DNA of 64,000 nt from assembly GCF_001514205.1 (NCBI RefSeq), contig NZ_KQ948770.1, forward strand, positions 186,001 through 250,000. The letters are read 5' to 3'. The notes beneath the pieces are model-generated. The model saw only the letters and a program-made list of their open reading frames with translations. It had not been told where the DNA came from and searched no databases. Within the stretch, counting starts at the first letter, position 1; every line of letters starts with the position of its first letter. Both the position numbers and the translations under genes were made by a program. Of the stretch, positions 25,896 through 34,382 are shown piece by piece. The DNA comes from Streptomyces griseoruber. GTDB taxonomy: Bacteria; Actinomycetota; Actinomycetes; Streptomycetales; Streptomycetaceae.

Positions 25896-26165
25896 CGAAC
25901 GATTACTCCTAGGGCAGGCGCATCCGTGCGCGCCTGAAAAGGGCGGCTGGTTTCCTGTCCCCCCGAAGTACGGATGCGGTCGGCTGCGCATTCACCCGTA
26001 CGGCACCGGGGGCCTCGACGCCCCCCGGCGTCCCTCGGGTCCCGGTGGTCTGCATGGCGCACAGACTACGCACCGTCAAAACCTGCCCAGCCCCAAGGTT
26101 CACCCCAAACCGGGCAAGTCACCTGCGAAGAAACGGTGATGTGATCCCGTTCACCACCGTCCCCC

Positions 26166-26218
26166 TTGTCGCATCCGGAAGGCCGTTCTATCGTCGTGAT
26201 GTATCGAGTCGATACATC
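26166..26218 (+). promoter_or_regulatory. Promoter and operator of the PadR-ino1 unit
   Basis: A 21-bp perfect palindrome GATGTATCGAGTCGATACATC lies 39 bases before the PadR start. Upstream TTGTCG and CTATCG at about 16-17 bases fit a promoter whose start would fall in the palindrome. PadR proteins commonly bind ATGTAT-type dyads, so autorepression is likely. The rest of the 362-base gap toward the PBP start shows no other element I trust. Confidence 0.6.
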
Positions 26219-26257
26219 AGAGCGAGATAAGCGCGCTGCGGACGAGAGGAGGCGACA

Positions 26258-26938
26258 GTGAGCCGACGTTCCGGCATCCTCGAGTTCGCCGTGCTCGGCC
26301 TGCTCCGCGAATCCCCGATGCACGGCTATGAGCTGCGCAAACGACTCAATACGTCACTGGGGGTGTTCCGTGCCTTCAGCTACGGGACGCTGTACCCCTG
26401 CCTCAAGACGCTGGTCGCCAACGGCTGGTTGATCGAGGAACCGGGGAACACCTCCGAGGACGCCCTCGCCGCGCCACTCGCAGGGCGTCGCGCCAAGATC
26501 GTCTACCGGTTGACGGCGGAAGGTAAGGAACACTTCGAGGACCTGCTCTCGCAGACGGGCCCCGACGCCTACGAGGACGAGCACTTCGCCGCCCGTTTCG
26601 CCTTCTTCGGGCAGACGTCGCGCGATGTGCGCATGCGCGTCCTGGAGGGCCGGCGCAGCCGGCTGGAGGAGCGCCTGGAGAAGATGCGCGCCTCGCTGGC
26701 ACGCACCCGGGAGCGCCTCGACGACTACACGCTTGAGCTCCAGCGCCACGGGATGGAGTCCGTGGAGCGCGAAGTGCGCTGGCTGAACGAGCTCATCGAG
26801 AGCGAGCGGGCCGGACGGGACCTGAAGGGTTCCGCTTCCGGGGAGTCCGCTCAGCAGAACACCAATGGAGCGCCGGGCGTCCTGCCCCGTCCCGGGGACA
26901 CCCCCGGGACGGATACGCCCGGCGACACCACCCCGTGA
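26258..26938 (+). CDS. PadR-family transcriptional regulator
   Basis: 226 aa. N-terminal winged HTH (L-E-F-A-V-L-G-L-L-R-E-S-P-M-H-G-Y-E-L; later Y-G-T-L-Y-P-C-L-K-T-L) with the wing G-R-R-A-K-I-V-Y-R-L-T, then a long charged helical C-terminal domain for dimerisation and a Gly/Pro-rich end. GTG start with GAGGAGG. It lies 44 bases before ino1 and is likely co-transcribed with it; the palindrome upstream is its expected operator. Confidence 0.9.
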   Translation: MSRRSGILEFAVLGLLRESPMHGYELRKRLNTSLGVFRAFSYGTLYPCLKTLVANGWLIEEPGNTSEDALAAPLAGRRAKIVYRLTAEGKEHFEDLLSQTGPDAYEDEHFAARFAFFGQTSRDVRMRVLEGRRSRLEERLEKMRASLARTRERLDDYTLELQRHGMESVEREVRWLNELIESERAGRDLKGSASGESAQQNTNGAPGVLPRPGDTPGTDTPGDTTP

Positions 26939-26982
26939 GCGCCCAGCCAGGGCCTCACTCGTACACACAGGGAGCAACCGGA

Positions 26983-28065
26983 ATGGGTTCGGTTCGCGTA
27001 GCCATCGTCGGTGTGGGCAACTGCGCCGCATCGCTGGTGCAGGGCGTCCAGTACTACAAGGACGCCGACCCGGCGTCCAAGGTCCCGGGCCTGATGCACG
27101 TCCAGTTCGGCGACTACCACGTCCGTGACGTCGAGTTCGTCGCCGCGTTCGACGTGGACGCCAAGAAGGTCGGCCTCGACCTCGCGGACGCGATCGGGGC
27201 GTCCGAGAACAACACCATCAAGATCTGCGACGTGCCCAGCACCGGTGTCACCGTGCAGCGCGGCCACACCCTCGACGGTCTCGGCAAGTACTACCGCCTG
27301 ACCATCGAGGAGTCCGAGGCCGAGCCGGTCGACGTCGTCCAGATCCTCAAGGACAAGCAGGTCGACGTCCTCGTCTGCTACCTGCCGGTCGGTTCCGAGG
27401 ACGCGGCGAAGTTCTACGCCCAGTGCGCCATCGACGCCAAGGTCGCCTTCGTCAACGCCCTCCCGGTCTTCATCGCCGGCACCAAGGAGTGGGCGGACAA
27501 GTTCACCGCGGCGGGCGTCCCGATCGTCGGCGACGACATCAAGTCCCAGGTCGGCGCCACCATCACGCACCGCGTCATGGCGAAGCTGTTCGAGGACCGC
27601 GGTGTCGTCCTGGAGCGCACCATGCAGCTGAACGTCGGCGGCAACATGGACTTCAAGAACATGCTCGAGCGCGACCGCCTGGAGTCCAAGAAGATCTCCA
27701 AGACCCAGGCCGTCACCTCCCAGATCCCCGACCGGGACCTCGGCGAGAAGAACGTCCACATCGGCCCGTCCGACTATGTGGCATGGCTCGACGACCGCAA
27801 GTGGGCCTACGTCCGTCTCGAGGGCCGCGCCTTCGGTGACGTCCCGCTGAACCTGGAGTACAAGCTCGAGGTCTGGGACTCCCCGAACTCCGCGGGTGTC
27901 ATCATCGACGCCCTGCGCGCCGCGAAGATCGCCAAGGACCGCGGCATCGGCGGCCCGATCCTGTCGGCCTCCAGCTACTTCATGAAGTCCCCGCCGGTCC
28001 AGTACTTCGACGACGAGGCCCGCGAGAACGTCGAGAAGTTCATCCGCGGCGAGGTCGAGCGCTAG
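26983..28065 (+). CDS. ino1: Inositol-3-phosphate synthase
   Basis: 360 aa, NAD-dependent, makes myo-inositol 3-phosphate from glucose 6-phosphate, the first step toward mycothiol and phosphatidylinositol in actinomycetes. Rossmann start V-A-I-V-G-V-G-N-C-A-A-S-L, later N-A-L-P-V-F-I-A-G, G-D-D-I-K-S-Q-V-G-A-T-I-T-H-R, and the catalytic lysine region N-V-G-G-N-M-D-F-K-N. The length is that of the short actinobacterial/archaeal form. Sits behind the PadR gene, pointing to ligand- or stress-dependent control of inositol supply. A terminator follows. Confidence 0.94.
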   Translation: MGSVRVAIVGVGNCAASLVQGVQYYKDADPASKVPGLMHVQFGDYHVRDVEFVAAFDVDAKKVGLDLADAIGASENNTIKICDVPSTGVTVQRGHTLDGLGKYYRLTIEESEAEPVDVVQILKDKQVDVLVCYLPVGSEDAAKFYAQCAIDAKVAFVNALPVFIAGTKEWADKFTAAGVPIVGDDIKSQVGATITHRVMAKLFEDRGVVLERTMQLNVGGNMDFKNMLERDRLESKKISKTQAVTSQIPDRDLGEKNVHIGPSDYVAWLDDRKWAYVRLEGRAFGDVPLNLEYKLEVWDSPNSAGVIIDALRAAKIAKDRGIGGPILSASSYFMKSPPVQYFDDEARENVEKFIRGEVER

Positions 28066-28129
28066 CTCGACACAACGGCGCGCGCCAAGCGCGCCATCCG
28101 CTGAAATTCGCTCCTGCCAGGGCTGAGAG

Positions 28130-28157
28130 GGTCCCCGGGTCGTATGACCCGGGGACC
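28130..28157 (+). terminator. Hairpin terminator after ino1
   Basis: 12-bp perfect stem GGTCCCCGGGTC / GACCCGGGGACC, 4-base loop, followed by TTCC. It lies 65 bases after the ino1 stop and just before the MFS gene. Confidence 0.82.
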
Positions 28158-28182
28158 TTCCCCGTATGTGAGGCTGGGCCCC

Positions 28183-29445
28183 ATGGCCGTCGTCCGTGAT
28201 CTGCGCGTCCTGCTGCGCCTCGGCGCCTTCCGGCGCCTGCTCGCCGTACGGCTGCTGTCCCAGTGCGCCGACGGCGTCTACCAGGTCGCGCTCGCCACCT
28301 ACGTCGTCTTCTCCCCGGAGAAGCAGACCTCGGCCGCGTCGATCGCCTCCGCGATGGCCGTCCTGCTGCTGCCCTACTCCCTCGTCGGCCCCTTCGCCGG
28401 CGTCCTGCTGGACCGCTGGCGGCGCCGCCAGGTCCTCCTCTACGGCAATCTGCTGCGCGCCCTGCTGGCCTCGGCGACGGCCGTCCTGATGCTCAGCCAC
28501 GTCCCCGACTGGCTCTTCTACGTCTCCGCGCTGTGCGTCACCGCCGTCAACCGGTTCGTCCTCGCGGGCCTCTCGGCCGCCCTGCCGCGCGTGGTCGACG
28601 CCGAGCGCCTCGTCATCGCGAACTCCCTCTCCCCGACCGCCGGAACATTGGCCGCGGTCGCGGGCGGCGGTCTCGCCTTCTTCGTCCGCCTGGCGATCGC
28701 GGACACCGATGCCGTGGTGGTCCTGCTCGGCAGCGTGCTGTACCTGTTCTCGGCGCTGATGTCCCTGACCATGGCCGCGGATCTGCTCGGGCCCGAACGC
28801 TATGTGATTCCGGCCGGCTGGGCGAGCGCCGTCAGGGGGACGGCCCGCGGACTCGCCTCCGGGGTACGCCATCTGACGGAGCCGAAGCGCAGGGAGGCCG
28901 CCTGGGCGCTCGGCTCGATCACCCTGATGCGGTTCTGCTACGGCGCCCTGACGGTCATGGTGCTGATGCTGTGCCGGTACGCCTGGTCCACCGACACCGA
29001 GAAGGGGCTGGCGCTGCTCGGCGTGGCCGTGGCCATCTCCGGCGTCGGCTTCTTCGTCGCGGCCGTGGTGACCCCGACTGCGGCCGGACGGCTGGGCCCC
29101 GGCCGCTGGATCACGGTCTGTTCGGCGGCGGCCGCCGTGCTGGAGCTCGCCCTGATGCTCCCCTTCACCCAAGCCACCACGTTCGTCGCGGCGTTCGTCC
29201 TCGGACTGGTCACCCAGGGCGCGAAGATCGCCACCGACACCATCGTGCAGTCGTCCGTGGCGGACGGCTTCCGCGGCCGGATCTTCTCCCTCTACGACGT
29301 CCTGTTCAACGTCGCCTTCGTCGGCGCCGCCGGTGTGGCCGCCCTGATGCTGCCGCCTGACGGCCGCTCAGCGGCGCTGGTGGTAACGGTCGCCGTTATC
29401 TACGGGGCAATTGCTGCTGCTATGGGCCGCTTTGAACGCCAGTAA
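28183..29445 (+). CDS. MFS transporter
   Basis: 420 aa with about 12 hydrophobic helices; the MFS motif A is G-V-L-L-D-R-W-R-R-R after helix 2. The pattern (R-L-L-S-Q-C-A-D-G-V-Y-Q-V-A at the start) resembles the MFS group usually labelled MefA/EntS-like exporters. Substrate unknown. The start follows GAGG; upstream in-frame ATG would overlap the ino1 terminator. Homologous genes next to ino1 are common in Streptomyces from memory. Confidence 0.82.
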   Translation: MAVVRDLRVLLRLGAFRRLLAVRLLSQCADGVYQVALATYVVFSPEKQTSAASIASAMAVLLLPYSLVGPFAGVLLDRWRRRQVLLYGNLLRALLASATAVLMLSHVPDWLFYVSALCVTAVNRFVLAGLSAALPRVVDAERLVIANSLSPTAGTLAAVAGGGLAFFVRLAIADTDAVVVLLGSVLYLFSALMSLTMAADLLGPERYVIPAGWASAVRGTARGLASGVRHLTEPKRREAAWALGSITLMRFCYGALTVMVLMLCRYAWSTDTEKGLALLGVAVAISGVGFFVAAVVTPTAAGRLGPGRWITVCSAAAAVLELALMLPFTQATTFVAAFVLGLVTQGAKIATDTIVQSSVADGFRGRIFSLYDVLFNVAFVGAAGVAALMLPPDGRSAALVVTVAVIYGAIAAAMGRFERQ

Positions 29446-29576
29446 GTGTCACATCAAAGACACAGAGTTCCTCTGCGGTCGGGCACTGTCAGTGGTGGCC
29501 GGTACTTTACGTGGGTCTTATTTCGCGCCATGCGCACGCACGTTCCTGCGCACCCACGTTCTAGGGGGATCCCAGC

Positions 29577-30074
29577 ATGACCACTCCGCCGCCTCCACAG
29601 GGCCAGAACCCGTACGCCCAGCCCACTGTGCCCGTGGGGCAGCAGCAGCCCGGTCAGCCGGGAGTCCCGCCGCAGCAGCCGTACGCCCCGTTCCCGAACC
29701 AGGGCGGCGCTCCGGTTCCCCCGCCGCCCGCGCCGGCCGGCAAGCGCATGGGCAAGAAGGCGATACGCATCATCGGTGCGATCGTCGTCGCCGTCATCAT
29801 CGGCATCCTCAAGTTCGGCGCGGGCTGGTTCCTGACGCGCGACGACGCGGAGACGACCTCGGTCGGCGCCTGCATGCACAACGACGGGACGGACTCCAAC
29901 GCGGACCTCAACGAGGTCGACTGCTCCGACAGCAAGGCCCAGTACAAGGTCGTCCAGAAGTTCGACGGCTCCAGCGACGAAAACAAGTGCAGGGACATTA
30001 CGGAGGCACCGATCTGGTACGTCCAGTCAGGCGGCGGCCACGACGTGGTGCTCTGCCTGAAGGAAGTCAAGTAG
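29577..30074 (+). CDS. Membrane-anchored protein with proline-rich tail and extracytoplasmic cysteine domain
   Basis: 165 aa. Pro/Gln/Gly-rich cytoplasmic segment (about residues 1-58), a basic R-M-G-K-K-A-I-R followed by one helix (about 63-83), then a small outer domain with three cysteines (V-G-A-C-M-H, V-D-C-S-D, N-K-C-R-D) and a fourth near the end (V-L-C-L-K). Cysteines outside the membrane suggest disulfides. It resembles LppU/SCO3897-like actinobacterial proteins; function unknown. Start has GGGGGAT upstream. Confidence 0.75.
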   Translation: MTTPPPPQGQNPYAQPTVPVGQQQPGQPGVPPQQPYAPFPNQGGAPVPPPPAPAGKRMGKKAIRIIGAIVVAVIIGILKFGAGWFLTRDDAETTSVGACMHNDGTDSNADLNEVDCSDSKAQYKVVQKFDGSSDENKCRDITEAPIWYVQSGGGHDVVLCLKEVK

Positions 30075-30091
30075 CCGCAGCGGTTGCCATG

Positions 30092-30131
30092 ACTGAGGGC
30101 CGGTGTTTCACGTGAAACACCGGCCCTCAGT
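30092..30131. terminator. 40-bp perfect palindrome with parS core, probable bidirectional terminator
   Basis: ACTGAGGGCCGGTGTTTCAC followed by its exact reverse complement, 18 bases after the stop of the preceding gene and facing the convergent cca gene. Confidence 0.65.
30105..30118. promoter_or_regulatory. parS
   Basis: Exact GTTTCACGTGAAAC at the centre of the 40-bp palindrome. Confidence 0.92.
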
Positions 30132-30159
30132 GTGTTCGGGGCGATCCGAAGCTACGGAT

Positions 30160-30191
30160 CGGGGCGATGTTTCACGTGAAACATCGCCCCG
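30160..30191. terminator. 32-bp perfect palindrome with parS core, probable terminator of cca
   Basis: CGGGGCGATGTTTCAC followed by its exact reverse complement, 10 bases beyond the cca stop on the leftward strand. Confidence 0.6.
30169..30182. promoter_or_regulatory. parS
   Basis: Exact GTTTCACGTGAAAC, 64 bases from the previous perfect site. Confidence 0.92.
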
Positions 30192-30201
30192 TTTCATGGC
30201 C

Positions 30202-31644
30202 TCAGCTCTGCTCGGCCCACCACTCCTTGAGCGCCGCCACCGCCGCGTCGTACTCCATGGGGCCGTTCTCCAGGCGCAGCTCCAGCAGGAACTTGTACGC
30301 CTGGCCGATGACAGGGCCGGGGCCCACGCCGAGGATCTCCATGATCTGGTTGCCGTCCAGATCGGGGCGGATCGCGTCGAGCTCCTCCTGCTCCTGGAGC
30401 TGGGTGATGCGCTCCTCCAGGCCGTCGTAGGCCCGGGAGAGAGCGGCGGCCCTGCGCTTGTTGCGGGTCGTGCAGTCCGACCGGGTCAGCTTGTGGAGGC
30501 GGTCGAGCAGTGGTCCCGCGTCCCGGACGTACCGACGGACGGCGGAGTCGGTCCACTCCCCGGTTCCGTACCCGTGGAAGCGCAGGTGCAGCTCGACCAG
30601 CCGGGAGACGTCCTTCACCAGGTCGTTGGAGTACTTGAGCGCGGTCATGCGCTTCTTGGTCATCTTCGCCCCGACCACCTCATGGTGGTGGAACGAGACC
30701 CGGCCGTCCTTCTCGAACCGCCGGGTGCGCGGCTTGCCGATGTCATGCAGCAGCGCGGCGAGCCTCAGGGTCAGATCGGGGCCGTTCTCCTCCAGCGCGA
30801 TCGCCTGCTCCAGGACGATCAGCGTGTGGTCGTAGACGTCCTTGTGCCGGTGGTGCTCGTCGCGCTCCAGCCGCAGGGCGGGCAGCTCCGGCAGGACATG
30901 GCCGGCGAGGCCGGTGTCGACCAGCAGGCTCAGCCCCTTGCGCGGGTGCGCGGAGAGGATCAGCTTGTTCAGCTCGTCCCGCACCCGCTCCGCGGAGACG
31001 ATGTCGAGGCGCTCCGACATCTCCTTCATCGCCGTGACGACCTCGGGGGCGACCTCGAAGTCGAGCTGCGCGGCGAACCGGGCGGCACGCATCATCCGCA
31101 GCGGGTCGTCGGAGAAGGACTCCTCGGGTGTGCCCGGGGTGCGCAGCACCCGGGCCGCGAGGTCGTCACGGCCGCCGTGCGGGTCGATGAACTCCTTCTG
31201 CGGAAGCGCCACGGCCATCGCGTTCACGGTGAAGTCACGACGGACGAGATCCTGCTCGATGGAGTCGCCGTACGACACCTCGGGCTTGCGCGAGGTGCGG
31301 TCGTACGCCTCGGAGCGGTATGTCGTCACCTCGATCAGGTAGCCGTCCTTCTGTGCTCCGACGGTGCCGAAGGCGATCCCGACCTCCCACACCGCGTCCG
31401 CCCAGGGCCGCACGATCTTCAGGACGTCCTCGGGGCGGGCGTCCGTGGTGAAGTCGAGGTCGTTGCCGAGCCGGCCGAGCAGCGCGTCCCGGACCGAGCC
31501 GCCGACCAGGGCGAGGGAGAACCCGGCCTCCTGGAAGCGGCGGGCGAGGTCGTCGGCGACAGGCGCGACCCGCAGCAGCTCGCTCACGGCGCTGTGCTGC
31601 GCCTGGCTCAGGGCGCTGGGGGTGTCTTCGTTGGCGTTCGGCAC
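30202..31644 (-). CDS. cca: CCA tRNA nucleotidyltransferase (PcnA/Cca-type)
   Basis: 480 aa. N-terminal class II nucleotidyltransferase head with G-G-S-V-R-D-A-L-L-G-R and the D-x-D pair D-L-D-F, neck region R-M-M-R-A-A-R-F-A, and a C-terminal HD domain (H-D-I-G-K-P). It adds or repairs the CCA end of tRNAs; actinobacterial relatives were often labelled poly(A) polymerase. GTG start (V-P-N-A-N-E-D) chosen where the family begins; an upstream GTG would add 20 unlikely residues. Divergent from the DUF6049 gene, the same arrangement as in mycobacteria. Confidence 0.9.
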   Translation of the reverse strand: MPNANEDTPSALSQAQHSAVSELLRVAPVADDLARRFQEAGFSLALVGGSVRDALLGRLGNDLDFTTDARPEDVLKIVRPWADAVWEVGIAFGTVGAQKDGYLIEVTTYRSEAYDRTSRKPEVSYGDSIEQDLVRRDFTVNAMAVALPQKEFIDPHGGRDDLAARVLRTPGTPEESFSDDPLRMMRAARFAAQLDFEVAPEVVTAMKEMSERLDIVSAERVRDELNKLILSAHPRKGLSLLVDTGLAGHVLPELPALRLERDEHHRHKDVYDHTLIVLEQAIALEENGPDLTLRLAALLHDIGKPRTRRFEKDGRVSFHHHEVVGAKMTKKRMTALKYSNDLVKDVSRLVELHLRFHGYGTGEWTDSAVRRYVRDAGPLLDRLHKLTRSDCTTRNKRRAAALSRAYDGLEERITQLQEQEELDAIRPDLDGNQIMEILGVGPGPVIGQAYKFLLELRLENGPMEYDAAVAALKEWWAEQS

Positions 31645-31902
31645 AACAGGAAAGGGTACGTGGCCGGGCGGGCCCGGGGCGCCCCGATTACCGCGCGGGG
31701 ACACATCGCCCCATAGCGTCGGAAGGCGATCCTTAGAGCTTTTTCACCGACACTCCTCTCCATACGCGACGATAGAGGACAGGAGGCAGGCCCCACCTGA
31801 TCTTGTGGACCGGTCCGCGGCACTTCACCTCCGCGCACATCGTTACCATGCGTGGACGCACATTCCGACGACCACTGACGACGACGAGAGACGGGCGAAC
31901 GC

Positions 31903-34338
31903 GTGGCCGAGGCGGCAGACTTCCCGGGGATGAGTCCCTCACCTGCCCGCCGGTGGCTGCGGCGCACCGGAGCACTGCTCGCCGGGGCGCCCCTGCTGGC
32001 CGGGCTGCTGCAGCTGCCCGCACTCCCCGCGCACGCCGACGCCGCGGCAGGCGTCAAGGAAGCCTCCGACAAGGGCTCGGTCTCCGTGGCCGTCGACTCC
32101 CTCAGCCCGGCCGTCCCCACCGACGGCGACACGGTGACCGTCTCCGGCACGGTGACCAACAAGGGCAAGCAGGCCGTCACCGAGGCGCACGTCGGCCTGC
32201 GGGTGGGGTCCGCGCTCACCACCCGCTCGGCGATCGACGACGCCGCCGGCGACGCCGAGGACCTCTCCGCCGGCTACAGCTCCGAGGTGGGCGGCAAGTA
32301 CGTCGCCAAGTTCGCCAAGCTCACGCCGGGAGTCGCCGAGCACTTCAGCATCTCCGTACCGGTCGACGAGCTGGACCTCGGCGACGACGGCGTCTACCCG
32401 CTCGGGGTCTCCCTCTCGGGCGAGACGTCCACGCAGCAGTGGGAGCAGGTGCTCGGCATCCAGCGGACCTTCCTGCCCTGGCAGCCCGACGGCGCGGACA
32501 CCGCGACGAAGACGACGGTCCTGTGGCCGCTGGTCTCCACCGTCCACATGACGGCCGAGACCGGCTCGAACGCGAGCCAGACGCCCGTCTTCCTCAACGA
32601 CGACCTCGCCGAGGAGATCGCCCCCGGCGGCCGCCTCGACCAGCTGCTGAGCCTCGGCAAGGACCTCGACGTCACCTGGGTGATCGACCCGGACCTGCTG
32701 GCCTCCGTGGACGCGATGACCGGCAGTTACCGGGTCCGCGCCGACGGCGACAAGACCACGGCCGGCACCCACCAGGCCGTCGCCAAGAAGTGGCTGGCCG
32801 CACTCCAGGACGCGGTGGCGGACAAGGAGGTCGTCGCCCTGCCCTTCGCCGATCCCGACCTGGCCTCCCTGGCCCACGACGGCACCGGCGTCAGCGGCTC
32901 GCTGAGCCAGTTCAAGGCGGCCACCGATGTCGCCGCGACCACGGTGGAGACGATCCTCCATGTGACGCCGAGCACCGACTTCGCCTGGCCGGTGGACGGG
33001 GCCGTCGACCCCTCGATCGTGAAGGTCGCCACCTCCGCGGGCGCCGACAAGGTGATCGCGCGCAGCGACAGCCTGGCGGAGACCGGCAACCTGTCCTACA
33101 CCCCCTCCGCGGCCCGGCCCATCGGCGGCGGCACCACGGCGGTGGTGGCCGACGCCCGGCTGTCCAAGACCTTCCAGGGCGACCTCACGAACGCCTCCGC
33201 GTCCACGCTCGCGGTGCAGGAGTTCCTCGCCCAGAGCCTGGCGCTGAACCTCCAGACGCACAAGCAGCGCAGCATCGTCGTCGCCCCGCAGCGCACGCCG
33301 ACCGCCGGCCAGGCCCAGGCTATGGCGGCGGCCGTCACTGCGCTCCAGGACTCGGGCTGGTCGCAGTCCCAGGACCTCACCACGGCCGCCAGGGCCAAGC
33401 CCGACGGCGATGCCACCACCAAGGTGCCCTCGCGGTCCTCGTACCCCTCCTCGCTGCGCAAGCAGGAGCTGCCGAAGTCCGCCTTCGAGCAGATCGCGGC
33501 CACCCAGGACACGCTCGACAGCTTCAAGGTGATCCTCACCGACAAGTCCCGGGTGGTGACCCCCTTCGGGCGGGCCATGAACCGGGAGATGTCCACGTCG
33601 TGGCGGGGCCGCTCCACCTCGGCGAGCACCTTCCGTCAAGGCGTGCAGAGCTATCTCGACACCCTCACCGACCAGGTCAAGCTGATCGACAAGTCGGAGA
33701 CCAAGCTCTCCGGGCGCAGCGCCACGATCCCCGTGACCGTGCAGAACAACCTGGTGCAGGGCGTCCACCACCTGGTCCTGCGGCTCACTTCGACCAACGA
33801 CACCCGTCTGGAGATTGGCGGCCACGACTCCGACCCGCGCATCGAGGTCTCCGGCGGGCACAGCACGACGGTGAAGTTCACCGCCTCGGCCCATGTGAAC
33901 GGCCAGACCACGGTGATCGCCCAGCTGTACACCGAGGACGGCCAGGTCTACGGTGCGCCGGTGACCTTCGACGTGAAGGTCACCGAGATCACGGCCACGG
34001 TGATGCTGGTCATCGGCGGCGGTGTGCTGCTGCTCGTGCTCGCCGGCTTCCGGATGTACACCCAGCGCAAGCGGGCCGCGGCCCGTGAGGCACAGGAGAC
34101 GGCGGCCGAGGACGCAGACGGCACCGAGGACGCCGACGACGCCGCGCACGCCGAGGAGAGCGCGGCGGCCGATGCCGACGGTGCCCGCGGGACGTCCGCG
34201 GACGCCGAGGACCGTACCGGGGAAGAATCGGCCGCCCGGTCCGGGGCAGACGCCCAGGAGCAGCCGAGTGACGGGACAGCGGACACCGCAGCGGAAAGCA
34301 CGGCCCCCTCGGGGACGGGTGAGAGAGTGGACCGTTGA
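31903..34338 (+). CDS. Exported DUF6049-family protein with C-terminal membrane anchor
   Basis: 811 aa. Basic N-terminus, hydrophobic signal (about residues 22-43) ending A-H-A, a long extracytoplasmic part beginning with a beta-sandwich-like segment (V-S-V-A-V-D-S-L-S-P), one C-terminal membrane helix (about 697-720) with a basic stop (Y-T-Q-R-K-R), and an acidic Ala/Asp/Glu tail. It corresponds by position to M. tuberculosis Rv3909, upstream of MurJ; function unknown but the constant linkage implies an envelope role with MurJ. GTG start inferred from position before the signal peptide. Confidence 0.83.
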   Translation: MAEAADFPGMSPSPARRWLRRTGALLAGAPLLAGLLQLPALPAHADAAAGVKEASDKGSVSVAVDSLSPAVPTDGDTVTVSGTVTNKGKQAVTEAHVGLRVGSALTTRSAIDDAAGDAEDLSAGYSSEVGGKYVAKFAKLTPGVAEHFSISVPVDELDLGDDGVYPLGVSLSGETSTQQWEQVLGIQRTFLPWQPDGADTATKTTVLWPLVSTVHMTAETGSNASQTPVFLNDDLAEEIAPGGRLDQLLSLGKDLDVTWVIDPDLLASVDAMTGSYRVRADGDKTTAGTHQAVAKKWLAALQDAVADKEVVALPFADPDLASLAHDGTGVSGSLSQFKAATDVAATTVETILHVTPSTDFAWPVDGAVDPSIVKVATSAGADKVIARSDSLAETGNLSYTPSAARPIGGGTTAVVADARLSKTFQGDLTNASASTLAVQEFLAQSLALNLQTHKQRSIVVAPQRTPTAGQAQAMAAAVTALQDSGWSQSQDLTTAARAKPDGDATTKVPSRSSYPSSLRKQELPKSAFEQIAATQDTLDSFKVILTDKSRVVTPFGRAMNREMSTSWRGRSTSASTFRQGVQSYLDTLTDQVKLIDKSETKLSGRSATIPVTVQNNLVQGVHHLVLRLTSTNDTRLEIGGHDSDPRIEVSGGHSTTVKFTASAHVNGQTTVIAQLYTEDGQVYGAPVTFDVKVTEITATVMLVIGGGVLLLVLAGFRMYTQRKRAAAREAQETAAEDADGTEDADDAAHAEESAAADADGARGTSADAEDRTGEESAARSGADAQEQPSDGTADTAAESTAPSGTGERVDR

Positions 34339-34382
34339 GGATGTCGTGGCCGGTGGGCCCGGGACGATGAGGTGGGGTAGCC

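Noticed and set aside
26851..29172. Minus-strand frame of 773 codons opposite ino1 and MFS gene
   Set aside because: Antisense of confirmed genes, Asp/Gly/His/Arg repeats typical of shadow frames.
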